The position numbers were made by a program, and so were the translations under genes. The notes beneath the pieces were generated by a model. The model was not told the DNA's origin. It saw only the letters and a program-made list of their open reading frames with translations, and did no database searches. Below, in pieces: positions 19,871 through 29,201 of a stretch of DNA of 64,000 bases (its first letter is position 1; the number at the start of each line of letters is the position of its first letter). The DNA comes from Paludifilum halophilum (GTDB lineage Bacteria; Bacillota; Bacilli; Thermoactinomycetales; DSM-45169), in NCBI RefSeq assembly GCF_002245355.1, contig NZ_NOWF01000004.1:248001-312000 (forward strand), written 5' to 3'.

Positions 19871-20226
19871 TTATTTATTTTCATCATCGCGGTAAACGGC
19901 CGGATATATGTAGATATCTTTTCTTTTCAAGGTTATCCTTCCTTACCCTCCGGTTTCTCCGTCTTTGATCAGCGATCATCAGTTTCGCTTTTTTATTTTG
20001 AGCGATTTCATTGAGTACGTTTAGAATGGAATCGGTTGAGAAAGAGATCTTTTCTTTGACCTTGCAAGGAGACTCTTTGTAAATCGTCGATAGTGGTAGA
20101 AGAAGTCTTGACGTTGATGGATGTACCGAAGAGGAAATTCATCAAAAGAGTGATGGCGGTTCCTCCGGCAATACTGAGCACGACGATTAGGATGGATGCG
20201 CAGGCTTTGCCGAATTTTTTCCGCAT
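19871..20226 (-). pseudogene. Decayed membrane-anchored protein gene (frameshifted)
   Basis: It begins at ATG 20226 with a basic N-terminus and one membrane helix (ASILIVVLSIAGGTAITLLM), then SINVKTSSTTIDD. Around 20085 the coding sense moves to another frame (VKEKISFSTDSILNVLNEIA). Near 19930 it moves again to give DIYIYPAVYRDDENK and a TAA at 19871. Its end lies 25-30 bases before the decayed lipoprotein, so the two were probably one operon. No family is recognised and no ribosome site is clear. Confidence 0.6.
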
Positions 20227-20288
20227 CGATGAAAAGCGATCCCATCAACAGAATATCAAACCGCGCATTCCGGATCTACTGCCTGTAA

Positions 20289-20837
20289 TCAGCGACAGGA
20301 ATAAACGAAGGCCGGCGGCAGGTTTAATGGGACGAAATGCAGATCGACTTGGGGAAATCGTTGGGCCAATTGACGTTTCAACTGCAAGGAATATTGAAAA
20401 GCGATAAAAGGGCCGCCGGGTTTCAGGATCGATTGAACCTCATCCAAGATTCGCTTTCGAACCGGTTTTGGCAGACTGGCGAAGGGTAGACTGCTGATTA
20501 CACCATCGACCTGGTTGACTCCGTGGCTTTTCAGTTCAGAGGATAAGTGTTCCGCGTCAGAGGCATGGACCATGTGCGGATAATCGATCATCAGTTGACG
20601 TCGCAGCTCCGGGTCTTTCTCAAAAATAAAAGCGCGACAATCCTTGGTTTTGTTGCGATGGATCAGGGCGGTTACCGGTCCGGTCCCGGCTCCCAACTCA
20701 ACGATCGTACGGGTCGAAGGCCAGTGAATCGGTTGGAGCATCTTGGACGCCAAAAAAGAGGAGCTCGGTGTGATGCTGCCGATGGTTCGCGGTGAACGGG
20801 CAAATTTCAACAAAAAAAGGATTCGACTGGATATCAT
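20289..20837 (-). CDS. Class I SAM-dependent methyltransferase (phospholipid N-methyltransferase-like)
   Basis: A 182-residue protein with methyltransferase motif I (IVELGAGTGPVTALI, about residues 45-59) and an acidic strand end (IFEKD). The N-terminal FARSPRTIGSITPSSSFLA pattern is typical of the PmtA-like/rRNA-adenine-methylase-like group. Members methylate phosphatidylethanolamine or are uncharacterised. The ATG follows AAAGGAG at seven bases. It is transcribed away from the TetR gene. The substrate is uncertain. Confidence 0.75.
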   Translation of the reverse strand: MISSRILFLLKFARSPRTIGSITPSSSFLASKMLQPIHWPSTRTIVELGAGTGPVTALIHRNKTKDCRAFIFEKDPELRRQLMIDYPHMVHASDAEHLSSELKSHGVNQVDGVISSLPFASLPKPVRKRILDEVQSILKPGGPFIAFQYSLQLKRQLAQRFPQVDLHFVPLNLPPAFVYSCR

Positions 20838-20990
20838 TGGATTACTCCTTTTTCGATGCTGTAGCCGAGTGTAATAGAATTTCCTTAGAAAAAGTCAAAT
20901 AGGATCTTATTTTTTCTTTAAAAATCCTTATTATCTTTTCCATGACCATCATTTTTCATTAATGTTCACAACAATGTACCTTTGAAATCA

Positions 20991-21019
20991 TTGAACGACG
21001 CGGAGTCCCTTTATAAAAT
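20991..21019 (+). promoter_or_regulatory. Predicted promoter of the TetR-RND genes
   Basis: TTGAAC (20991-20996) and TAAAAT (21014-21019) are 17 bases apart. The 40 bases that follow, up to the TetR start, are where an autoregulatory operator would be expected; no perfect palindrome is visible there. Confidence 0.6.
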
Positions 21020-21064
21020 GAAAGTCGACTTGTGTGTCAGTCAATCATTATGAGGTGAAAAAGG

Positions 21065-21682
21065 ATGCCGCGATCACCCAAACAAAACCGGGAAATTCGC
21101 GAACAACGGATTCGACAGATCTTGGATGCGACTCTGAGTGTCTATCGGGATCGAGGCTACCACGGTGCGGAGATGGGAGAGATTGCCCGCCGTGCTGGGG
21201 TGGGACGAGGACTGGTTTACTATTATTTCAAAGATAAACAGGATGTTTTCCTCACCTTGATTCGCTACTCCCTGGATTGGTGGAAAAAACGAATGGCTCT
21301 GATCCTAAGGCTGGACGCCCCGGTTTCCCACCGGTTGGCCGAGTATTTGCGGACAGCTTGCTCGATGGCCTTGGAACATCCCAATATGAGCCATTTTCAT
21401 CAATCGATTGCCCCGGATGTCCCTTTCGTATTTCCGGAACGGAAAGAAGAAGTGTGGGAAATCTATCAGGAGACCTTGTGGGATCCGGTTCGTTCCCTGT
21501 TGCGGGAAGGGGTGGAAACCGGGGAGATCCGGGTTTCTCCCGCCATCGCTGAAAGAATTGTATTCAGTGCGTTGCAGGGAGCAGTCAATCAGGAGTGTGG
21601 TATGCTACCCGAGGAGGATATCGATCTATGGGTGAACGCGGTATTGAATGGTTTGGCTTACTCCATTCCGGATCGTACATAG
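21065..21682 (+). CDS. TetR/AcrR-family transcriptional repressor
   Basis: This 205-residue repressor has an N-terminal TetR helix-turn-helix (about residues 14-60: ILDATLSVYRDRGYHGAEM and GVGRGLVYYYFKDKQDVF). A ligand-binding helical domain follows. It precedes an RND efflux pump gene on the same strand, so it most likely represses that pump and itself and is released by a pump substrate. A GAGGTG site lies seven bases before the ATG. A dispersed repeat begins at its stop codon. Confidence 0.88.
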   Translation: MPRSPKQNREIREQRIRQILDATLSVYRDRGYHGAEMGEIARRAGVGRGLVYYYFKDKQDVFLTLIRYSLDWWKKRMALILRLDAPVSHRLAEYLRTACSMALEHPNMSHFHQSIAPDVPFVFPERKEEVWEIYQETLWDPVRSLLREGVETGEIRVSPAIAERIVFSALQGAVNQECGMLPEEDIDLWVNAVLNGLAYSIPDRT

Positions 21683-21830
21683 TGCCCCATCTGGTAACCA
21701 AGTTGGGAGGGTGGTAGGCCGGCGTGATCCTTTGCGTTTTTTGCAAGAGATCGGAGACGGCCTACCAGCCCGACCACCTCCAGCAAGGGATAAAACAGAT
21801 CAAAGTTGCCTGAAGGGGCAATAGGTCCCT
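21682..21830 (+). repeat. Dispersed palindromic repeat, complete copy (locus 2)
   Basis: The left half (GTGCCCCAT, GAGGGTGGTAGGCCGGCG-like with GATCCTTTGCG) and the right half (GCAAGAGATCGGAGACGG, CCTACCAGCCCGACC) can fold on each other through GGTAGGCCG/CGGCCTACC. Left-half sequence recurs at about 25699 and right-half sequence at about 6425 and 32700. The rest of the 21683-22114 gap holds no supported gene. Confidence 0.65.
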
Positions 21831-22114
21831 CGGGGGCTATAGGGATTTATATGAATCAGATCTTCCTTTTTGAGGTGGATGGCCGTATATCGGACCGGAT
21901 GAAAGGGGAAGGAATGATCATGCTAATTGAAAGACAGGTTCAGCGACGAAACGATACCTCACCCGGTCTCACCAACGGGTGAATGTACGATCACGAAAAA
22001 GCCCTTTTCTGCTTGCAGATGATAGGTGGTATGGGGCTTTGAACGGCGGATAACCACCCACCAGTGAATGAAAGACAGAGCACCATTTTTCTAGACGAAC
22101 AGGAGGAATCGGGG

Positions 22115-25100
22115 ATGTGGTTGGCCCAATCAGCGATTCGTCGACCGGTACTGACAACGGTTGCCGTTATTATCATACTTGTTATGGGTGCGGTTTCCGT
22201 CATGAATTTGCAGACGGATCTGCTTCCGGAAATTCAGCCCCCGATAGGAGCAGTCGTGGCCTCCTATCCCGGAGCGGGACCGCACGAGGTTCTGGAGAAG
22301 GTGACCAAACCGCTGGAGAAGCAATTGGGAACCCTAGCCGGTCTGAAAACGATCCAGAGTCAGTCCCAAGAAGGGTCGACCTTGATTTTGCTGGAGTTCG
22401 ATTGGTCCCAGGACATTAAGCAAGTGCAAAACGATGTGATTTCCCGCCTCAACCGAACGGATCTTCCCGAGGATGTGGGGAAGCCCAACTTTTTGAAATT
22501 CGATCCCTCCAGCTTTCCGATTATGCAACTGTCCGTTCTCGACGGAAAACGTGATTCCCAGGTCATGGAAGAAGATGTAGACCGGATCGTTCAATCCTTG
22601 TCCAAACTGCCGGGAGTGGCAAGCGCCGACGAGTCGGGTCTTCTCGACCGCCAGGTAAACATCTCGCTCGATGCCGATGAGATGAAAAAGTACGGTCTCA
22701 CCCAAGGGGATGTCAAAGATCGGCTGGAAGCGAACAATGTCAGCCAACCCGGTGGAATCGTCAAAGACGGGAAGGATGACCTGACGGCCCGGGTGGTTTC
22801 CGAGCTGTCCAGTCTGAAAGAGATCAGAGATCTGACAGTGGCTGTCCATCCGGGAACAGGGGATAAAATCACCTTGGATGATGTTGCCGAGGTGAAGAAA
22901 ACAACGGAAGAAAAAAACGTCATCACACGGACCAACCAGAAACCGAGTATCGGTATCAATGTTTTTAAGCAGTCCGGTGCCAATACGGCGGGGGTCTCCC
23001 AGGATGTTCGCCAGGAGATTGAAAATCTGAATCAAACGCTGGATACCGATATCGTCACGATTTTTGACCAGGGCAAGTATGTGGAACAATCCGTCCAAAA
23101 TGTCAGCACGACGATGGTGGGCGGTGCCGTCCTGGCCATGCTGGTTCTGTTTTTGTTCCTGCGTTCTTTCCGAAGTCCCCTGATTGTCGGCGTGGCGATT
23201 CCCGTTTCAGTGGTCACTGCGTTTGTGATGATGTATTTTGCCGACTTCAGCCTCAACATTATGACCCTGGGCGGTTTGGCCCTCGGTGTCGGGATGTTGG
23301 TGGACAACGCCATCGTTGTGATTGAAAACATCTATCGCCACCTTCAGACCGGGAAAACGCCCAAGGAAGCGGCCGGAGAAGGTGCGGGAGAAGTGGCGGC
23401 GGCAATCACGGCATCGACATTGACTACGGTTTTTGTGTTTGTGCCGGTGGTCTTTGTCTCCGGTATCGTCGGACAGCTGTTTAAGGAGTTCGCTTTTACG
23501 GTTTCCTTCAGCCTGATCGCTTCTTTACTGGTATCTTTGACCATCGTTCCGGTGATGGCGGCGGCGATCATGAAAAAGCCGCGCCGCGGCACTGAGCGAC
23601 AGCGGCGGAATCAAGCGCCATATCGCATCTTGAGCCGTTTATTGAAGGGTTCTCTCACCCACCGCAAAACGGTCCTCGCCATCGCTTTGATTCTATTGCT
23701 GTTGGGCGGGGCCGGGGTTCAAGCGGTCGGTACGGAATTTTTGCCTGCCGCCGATGAGGGTATTTTTATCGTCAAGGTGAAGATGCCGCCGGGGACCGGT
23801 TTGGAAAAGACGGATGAAGTGACCGGAGAAGTGGAGAAGATTCTGTCCGAGGAAGAGGATATCGCCCATTTCCAACTTTCCATGGGCAGTGATGGGGGAC
23901 AGAACGCCATGTTCGGCGAAAGCGGGCGCAATATTGCCCAGATCTATGTCAACGCCGTCGATCCCAATGAGCGGAATCGAACAACCCGCTCGATCATGGA
24001 CGACCTCAGACCCCAGTTGAATGAAGTGGATCCTGAAGCGGAAGTCACCCTTCAGGAGCAGTCTTCCTTTGAAGCCGCCGGTGCTCCCAATACCCTGGAA
24101 TTCACCGTGAGCGGCAAAAAAGCGAAGCTGGAGAAATGGGAAGATAAAATCACCCAGGAGATTGAAAAGCTGGATGATGTTCAGGAAGTGACGAATTCCC
24201 GCAAGGAAACCAAACCGGAGCTCCAGGTTCGGGTCGACCGGGAAAAGGCGGAGGAGGAAGGTTTGGTTCCCGCACAAATCGTGGGAGCTGTCGCCAGTGC
24301 CACCCGGGGGGAAGTGGTTACCCGGGCGGATCTGGAGAAGGAAGGAACCTTGGATGTGTTCCTCCGTTACGAAAAGTCATTCAAACAATCTCCGGAAAAC
24401 CTGAAGGAGTTGCCGATTCCGACGACAGGGGAAAAAACGGTTCCCTTATCCGAAGTGGCGGATGTGAAGGATGAGGAAGGACCCATCACCATTAACCGGA
24501 GCGATCAGCAGAACAGCATTGAATATCAAGTTCAATACGGGGATCAGGATCTAGGGACGGTACAGCAAGAGGTCGAGCAACAATTGGACCGGATCGGTCT
24601 TCCGGATGATCTCGACGTCAAATACACCGGTTCCGCGGAACTTTTCGGAGATTCTATTCAGGATCTCGGTTTGGCCGCCGGCTTGGCGATCCTGTTTGTT
24701 TTCCTGGTATTGGCAGCTCAGTTTGAATCGTTCAAGTACCCCTTTGTGATCATGCTCACCCTGCCGTTAATGGTGATCGGTGTGGCGGGAGCGCTGTACC
24801 TGACCCGGACCCCGGTGGGTGTGACGGCGATGATCGGTTTGATCGTTCTGGCCGGTATTGTCGTCAACAACGCGATTGTACTGGTGGATTACATCAACCA
24901 ACTGAAGGCTCGAGGCTTGTCCAGCCTGCAAGCGATTGTGGAGGGGAGCCTCACCCGGATGCGCCCCATTCTGATGACGGCCACCACAACCATCCTCGGA
25001 TTGCTTCCCCTTTCCTTGGGTCTGGGTGAGGGGACCGAAATCCAACAGCCGATGGCCGTAGCCGTTATCGGCGGTCTCCTGAGCAGCACCCTGCTGACAT

Positions 25101-25192
25101 TACTGGTGATTCCGGTGGTCTACAGCTGGTTTGACCCCGAGACCCGGCGTATGAACAAGCGGGATCGAAAAGAAAAACTAAAAGAGATTTGA
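22115..25192 (+). CDS. RND-family efflux transporter (HAE1-like, SwrC/YerP type)
   Basis: This is a proton-driven multidrug or surfactant exporter of 1025 residues, the usual size. One N-terminal helix (about 10-30) is followed by a large extracytoplasmic domain. A membrane block around 330-480 contains GGLALGVGMLVDNAIVVIEN, whose Asp is the proton relay residue. A second large domain and a C-terminal membrane block (GLIVLAGIVVNNAIVLVDYIN) complete the duplicated fold. No membrane-fusion or outer-membrane partner is encoded, as usual in Gram-positive bacteria. The ATG follows AGGAGG. The upstream TetR gene is the likely regulator. Confidence 0.92.
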   Translation: MWLAQSAIRRPVLTTVAVIIILVMGAVSVMNLQTDLLPEIQPPIGAVVASYPGAGPHEVLEKVTKPLEKQLGTLAGLKTIQSQSQEGSTLILLEFDWSQDIKQVQNDVISRLNRTDLPEDVGKPNFLKFDPSSFPIMQLSVLDGKRDSQVMEEDVDRIVQSLSKLPGVASADESGLLDRQVNISLDADEMKKYGLTQGDVKDRLEANNVSQPGGIVKDGKDDLTARVVSELSSLKEIRDLTVAVHPGTGDKITLDDVAEVKKTTEEKNVITRTNQKPSIGINVFKQSGANTAGVSQDVRQEIENLNQTLDTDIVTIFDQGKYVEQSVQNVSTTMVGGAVLAMLVLFLFLRSFRSPLIVGVAIPVSVVTAFVMMYFADFSLNIMTLGGLALGVGMLVDNAIVVIENIYRHLQTGKTPKEAAGEGAGEVAAAITASTLTTVFVFVPVVFVSGIVGQLFKEFAFTVSFSLIASLLVSLTIVPVMAAAIMKKPRRGTERQRRNQAPYRILSRLLKGSLTHRKTVLAIALILLLLGGAGVQAVGTEFLPAADEGIFIVKVKMPPGTGLEKTDEVTGEVEKILSEEEDIAHFQLSMGSDGGQNAMFGESGRNIAQIYVNAVDPNERNRTTRSIMDDLRPQLNEVDPEAEVTLQEQSSFEAAGAPNTLEFTVSGKKAKLEKWEDKITQEIEKLDDVQEVTNSRKETKPELQVRVDREKAEEEGLVPAQIVGAVASATRGEVVTRADLEKEGTLDVFLRYEKSFKQSPENLKELPIPTTGEKTVPLSEVADVKDEEGPITINRSDQQNSIEYQVQYGDQDLGTVQQEVEQQLDRIGLPDDLDVKYTGSAELFGDSIQDLGLAAGLAILFVFLVLAAQFESFKYPFVIMLTLPLMVIGVAGALYLTRTPVGVTAMIGLIVLAGIVVNNAIVLVDYINQLKARGLSSLQAIVEGSLTRMRPILMTATTTILGLLPLSLGLGEGTEIQQPMAVAVIGGLLSSTLLTLLVIPVVYSWFDPETRRMNKRDRKEKLKEI

Positions 25193-25204
25193 ATGAGAAA
25201 AACG

Positions 25205-25239
25205 GAACCCCCTTTGCCGACTGAAGGCGAAGGGGGTTC
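25205..25239 (+). terminator. Hairpin after the RND gene
   Basis: A 14-bp stem with one T-G pair (GAACCCCCTTTGCC with GGCGAAGGGGGTTC) begins 12 bases after the stop. The T-run is weak. Confidence 0.6.
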
Positions 25240-25315
25240 GACTATGAGTAAAGAAAGAGATTAAAAAATAGCTGAAAAAGGTATTCCTAAGGCGAATCAT
25301 CATCCTCAACAATAG

Positions 25316-25591
25316 TTGAAGGTGAATATTCGGGAGGTCCAATCCAAAAAGGCTACCGGATTGATCATTTGGATCCCCCAGTATCGGCGAATGATTCGCA
25401 TGGATTTCAAAGAGGTGGATCGTGGTTGGAAGGTGGTTCGTGCTGTCAGTCAGGCGGACCGTAAGTTCGACTGGGGAGAAGAAGAGATTGAGGAGATATT
25501 CAAGGGCGATGTTCCGATTCCCGACCCTTATAAGCAAGAGTGGAAAACCGTGACCATTCATGGATATGAAGGTGAATCAGGCGATCCTTAA
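25316..25591 (+). CDS. Small hypothetical protein (91 aa)
   Basis: Not recognised. The frame starts at a TTG without a convincing ribosome site and gives a 91-residue mixed protein (GLIIWIPQYRRMIRMDFKEV, then FDWGEEEIEEIFKGDVP). The composition looks like real protein and a hairpin follows at 25594. The true start may lie elsewhere, or the gene may be a shortened remnant. Confidence 0.45.
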   Translation: MKVNIREVQSKKATGLIIWIPQYRRMIRMDFKEVDRGWKVVRAVSQADRKFDWGEEEIEEIFKGDVPIPDPYKQEWKTVTIHGYEGESGDP

Positions 25592-25593
25592 AA

Positions 25594-25625
25594 GGAGAGG
25601 GCGCCTTTTTTGTGGCACCCTCTCC
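25594..25625 (+). terminator. Hairpin after the 91-aa gene
   Basis: A 12-bp stem with one mismatch (GGAGAGGGCGCC with GGCACCCTCTCC) and a T-rich loop begins two bases after the stop. Confidence 0.55.
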
Positions 25626-25697
25626 ATTGCTGGAAGGCATAAGACGACCCCAGCAAGGAAGAGGCCGGTCGTCCATCGAAATTTTAAAGGGGAAATA

Positions 25698-25765
25698 AGT
25701 GCCCCATTTGGAAATCGAGTTGGGGAGGGAGGCAGGCCAGCGGAGATCCTTTGTGGGACTTTATC
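25698..25765 (+). repeat. Dispersed palindromic repeat, left-arm copy (locus 3)
   Basis: AGTGCCCCAT, AGTTGGG and a GGAGGCAGGCCAGCG-GATCCTTTG region match the left half of locus 2 (21682 onward). The right half is absent here. Confidence 0.6.
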
Positions 25766-25788
25766 CTGTTTCATAAGGGGGATAACAG

Positions 25789-27474
25789 GTGAAAACAGAG
25801 ACGGAAAAGCGTGAAAAAGAGGTATCCATTCAACGGGATGTCCGGGTTCCGATGCGGGACGGTATCACTCTGTCGGCAGATGTGTACCGACCGAAGGAGA
25901 ACGGGCCTTTTCCGGCGATCGTGGTTCGTACTCCATATGGAAAGACGGGAAAGGCGATGGATCGCCAAGGAAAAACATATGCTTCGCACGGATATGCCGT
26001 CATCCTGATGGACGTGAGAGGGAGAGGCGATTCCGACGGGGAGTTCGTTCCTTATTTTAATGAAGGGATCGATGGACACGACACCATCGAGTGGGCGGCG
26101 GCCCAGCCTTGGTGCAATGGAGAAGTGGGGACGATGGGGGGATCTTATCTGGGCCGGATTCAGTGGCTGGCGGCGCTGACCCGCCCTCCTCATTTGAAAG
26201 CGATGATCTCGACGGTTTCTCCGTCCGATCCTTTCGTTGAGTGGCCCACCGGTGTGCCGACACCCCATCATGTGTGCTGGCTGTATATGACCAGCGGCCG
26301 GGTGATGCAGGATGTGGATGTAATCGATTGGGAGCGGGTGTATCAGCATTTGCCTTTGGTTACAATGGATGAGCGGACAGGAAAACGACTGCCCTCCTGG
26401 CGGGAGCAGATGGAGCATACCCGGTTGGATGATTGGTGGCGTCGGCTTTGCTATCAGGATCGCTTTCATGAATTGGATATGCCGGTTCTTCACATCTCCG
26501 GCTGGTATGATGACGAACAAGTGGGGACACCTCTCAACTTTGCCGGTATGACCCGGTTTGCCGGAACCGAACGGGCACGAAAGAACCAGAAAATGATCAT
26601 GGGACCCTGGCCCCACCGGGTCAATCGTTCCACTGCGTTGGGGGAGCTGGATTTCGGTCCCGACTCCCTGATCGACCTGGATGGTTACCAGCTGCGATGG
26701 TTTGACTATTGGCTCAAGGGTGAAGAGAACGGCATCATGGACGAAAAACCGGTGCGCCTGTTCATCATGGGAGAAAACCGGTGGCGGGAGGAAAGTGCCT
26801 GGCCGCTGCCGGACACACAATGGACTTCCTATTACCTTCACAGCGGAGGTAAAGCTAACAGCCGCTTCGGCGACGGGACGCTCTCCCCCCAACCACCGAA
26901 GCAAGAGTCTCCCGATCGGTATACGTACGATCCGGAACGGCCGGTTCCCTATATCACCGAGATGACCTCCAGCCAGATCGGAGGCCCCGATGATTACTCC
27001 GCCATCGAACGGCGGGATGATGTTCTGGTTTACACGACGGAACCGTTGTCGGAGGAACTGGAAGTAACCGGTCCGGTGGAAATGGAATTATACGCTTCCA
27101 CCGATGCGCGGGATACCGACTTTATGGTCAAGCTGTTGGATGTTTGGCCGAGCGGATTCGCACAGCGGTTGACCGACGGGATGGTCCGGGCCCGTTTCCG
27201 TAAAGGGATGGACCGCCCGGAGCTGGTGGAGCCGGGAAAGGTGTACCGGTACAAGGTGGACTGCTGGAACACGGCCCATGTCTTTCGCAAAGGGCACTGC
27301 ATCCGGGTCGAGGTGGCTTCCAGCGCTTTTCCCAAATATGACCGCAACCTGAACACCGGAGCCCCCCTCGGCCAAACCACGGACATGTCCGCGGCCGAAC
27401 AAACCATCTACCACGATACTGAACGGCCCTCGGCGATCATTCTCCCGGTAATTGCACGAAAGGGTTCAAGTTAA
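25789..27474 (+). CDS. CocE/NonD family serine hydrolase
   Basis: A 561-residue alpha/beta-hydrolase of the S15-related CocE/NonD group, which hydrolyse esters or amides such as acylated small molecules. The nucleophile Ser lies in MGGSYLGRIQWLA, the Asp in SGWYDDEQVG and the His in GPWPHRVNRS. A C-terminal jelly-roll PepX_C domain (about residues 320-555) follows. There is no signal peptide, so it is cytoplasmic, unlike the secreted S15 protein at 6.9 kb. The GTG start has AAGGGGG upstream. The substrate is unknown; AbgT and amidohydrolase neighbours suggest amide-containing nutrients. Confidence 0.88.
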   Translation: MKTETEKREKEVSIQRDVRVPMRDGITLSADVYRPKENGPFPAIVVRTPYGKTGKAMDRQGKTYASHGYAVILMDVRGRGDSDGEFVPYFNEGIDGHDTIEWAAAQPWCNGEVGTMGGSYLGRIQWLAALTRPPHLKAMISTVSPSDPFVEWPTGVPTPHHVCWLYMTSGRVMQDVDVIDWERVYQHLPLVTMDERTGKRLPSWREQMEHTRLDDWWRRLCYQDRFHELDMPVLHISGWYDDEQVGTPLNFAGMTRFAGTERARKNQKMIMGPWPHRVNRSTALGELDFGPDSLIDLDGYQLRWFDYWLKGEENGIMDEKPVRLFIMGENRWREESAWPLPDTQWTSYYLHSGGKANSRFGDGTLSPQPPKQESPDRYTYDPERPVPYITEMTSSQIGGPDDYSAIERRDDVLVYTTEPLSEELEVTGPVEMELYASTDARDTDFMVKLLDVWPSGFAQRLTDGMVRARFRKGMDRPELVEPGKVYRYKVDCWNTAHVFRKGHCIRVEVASSAFPKYDRNLNTGAPLGQTTDMSAAEQTIYHDTERPSAIILPVIARKGSS

Positions 27475-27499
27475 AGAGAAAAAACAGCGACAAGCAGAA

Positions 27500-27538
27500 C
27501 CGGCGAATCGACGAAAAAAGGCGATTCGCCGGTTTTTT
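27500..27538 (+). terminator. Intrinsic terminator after the CocE-type gene
   Basis: A perfect 11-bp stem (CCGGCGAATCG with CGATTCGCCGG) is followed by six T. Confidence 0.92.
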
Positions 27539-27646
27539 CATCCTCTCCCGCCAGTTCGGGAAAAGGAAAAGGGACAAATGGGTGGAATATATAAACTAAA
27601 TCGATACATTTATCATAATAATACAATTTTTATGGAGGGATCATCA

Positions 27647-29194
27647 ATGAGACCTTCCCCGGTTGATCCATCAAAACGTCCGTTGAAACAACGATCTTTT
27701 ATCCGCTTTCTCGATATCCTTGAGAAATATGGAAACCAATTGCCGGATCCGGTTACCTTATTTATCATTCTCGCTTTGATCATGATCGTCGTTTCTCATT
27801 TTGCGGCGATGGGTCCTGTTACAGCGGTCCATCCCTCCACGGGGGAAACGATTCAGGCCAAAAGTCTGTTAAGCGGTAATGGATTGGTACAAATGCTGAC
27901 TGGAATGGTGTCCAATTTTACTCAGTTTCCGCCTCTTGGGCTCGTTTTAGTGATCATGACAGGGGTAGGCCTCGCTGAAAAGAGCGGTCTCATTTCCGCT
28001 CTTTTGAAGCGGACCGTATTAGCCGCACCGTCGGCATGGGTCATCCCGGTGATTATCTTTATGGCGATGATGGGAAATGCGACCGGAGATGCCGCTTTTG
28101 TCGTACTACCTCCGATTGCAGCCATGGTTTTAATGGCATTGGGCTATCACCCTCTTGTCGGCTTGGTTGTTTCATATGCCGCAGTGGCCGGCGGTTTTGC
28201 AGCGAATTTGGTGATCAATGTGTTGGATGTTCTGGTAGCGGGATTTACTGAGGCCGGGGCTCATATGATTGATTCCGATTATGTGGGGAATCCGGCTATG
28301 AATTATTACTTTTTAATCGCTTCCTCCTTTCTGTTAATCGTGGTTTGCACTTGGGTCACTTATAAAATCACGATTCCCCGATTGGGGGAGTACACGGGGC
28401 AAGCGGTGAAGGTGGAACCCTTGAGTCGACAGGAAAGTTGCGGACTGCGTTGGGCCGGGATTTCCTTTTTGATGTATATCTTCTTGTTATTATTACTCAC
28501 CGTTCCTGAAGATGGGTTGTTGAGGAATCCGGAGACTGGATCGTTGACCAAGGATGCCCCTTTTATGACGGGTATTGTGCCGATTATCACCTTTCTCTTT
28601 TTTATCCCGGCAGTGGTATATGGTATAGGGGCGAAAACGATCCGATCCGATCGCCATGTGACAAAATACCTTGGCGAAGCGATGAAGGAAATGGGGCCTT
28701 ATATCGTTTTGGTCTTTGTGGCGGCCCAGACGATTGCATACTTTGAATGGAGCCAGTTAGGACCGATTATCGCCATCAAAGGAGCCGGCTTTTTAGAGAA
28801 GATGAACTTGACGGGAATTCCGATGTTCATCGGATTCATTTTGTTGGCCAGTTTGATTAATCTGATTTTGGCCAGCTCCTCGGCGAAATGGGCGATCCTA
28901 TCGCCGGTTTTTGTGCCCATGTTCATGATGTTGGGATATCATCCGGCTGTCACCCAGTTAGCCTATCGAATCGGAGACTCGGTAACGAATCCGATCACGC
29001 CGATGTTGCCCTATTTCGTGATTCTCCTTTCCTTTGCGAGACAATATGACGCGAAAATCGGAATGGGTACATTAATGGCACTCTTGCTGCCTTACTCCAT
29101 CTTTTTTGCGGTCTTTTGGATGTTGCTGTTTGTCCTTTGGTTTTTATTCGGGTTGCCTTTAGGGCCGGATGGTCCGATTTTTCTACCGAAATGA
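27647..29194 (+). CDS. AbgT-family transporter
   Basis: AbgT proteins import p-aminobenzoyl-glutamate or, in other members, export sulfonamide-like compounds. The 515-residue product has about a dozen hydrophobic helices. It carries family segments such as DPVTLFIILALIMIV, MGNATGDAAFVVLPPIAA, ASSSAKWAILSPVFVPM and GDSVTNPITPMLPYF. The ATG follows GGAGGG. It converges on an amidohydrolase gene only seven bases away, so uptake and cleavage of an amide or dipeptide may be linked. Direction of transport is not certain. Confidence 0.9.
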   Translation: MRPSPVDPSKRPLKQRSFIRFLDILEKYGNQLPDPVTLFIILALIMIVVSHFAAMGPVTAVHPSTGETIQAKSLLSGNGLVQMLTGMVSNFTQFPPLGLVLVIMTGVGLAEKSGLISALLKRTVLAAPSAWVIPVIIFMAMMGNATGDAAFVVLPPIAAMVLMALGYHPLVGLVVSYAAVAGGFAANLVINVLDVLVAGFTEAGAHMIDSDYVGNPAMNYYFLIASSFLLIVVCTWVTYKITIPRLGEYTGQAVKVEPLSRQESCGLRWAGISFLMYIFLLLLLTVPEDGLLRNPETGSLTKDAPFMTGIVPIITFLFFIPAVVYGIGAKTIRSDRHVTKYLGEAMKEMGPYIVLVFVAAQTIAYFEWSQLGPIIAIKGAGFLEKMNLTGIPMFIGFILLASLINLILASSSAKWAILSPVFVPMFMMLGYHPAVTQLAYRIGDSVTNPITPMLPYFVILLSFARQYDAKIGMGTLMALLLPYSIFFAVFWMLLFVLWFLFGLPLGPDGPIFLPK

Positions 29195-29201
29195 AGCGGT
29201 C

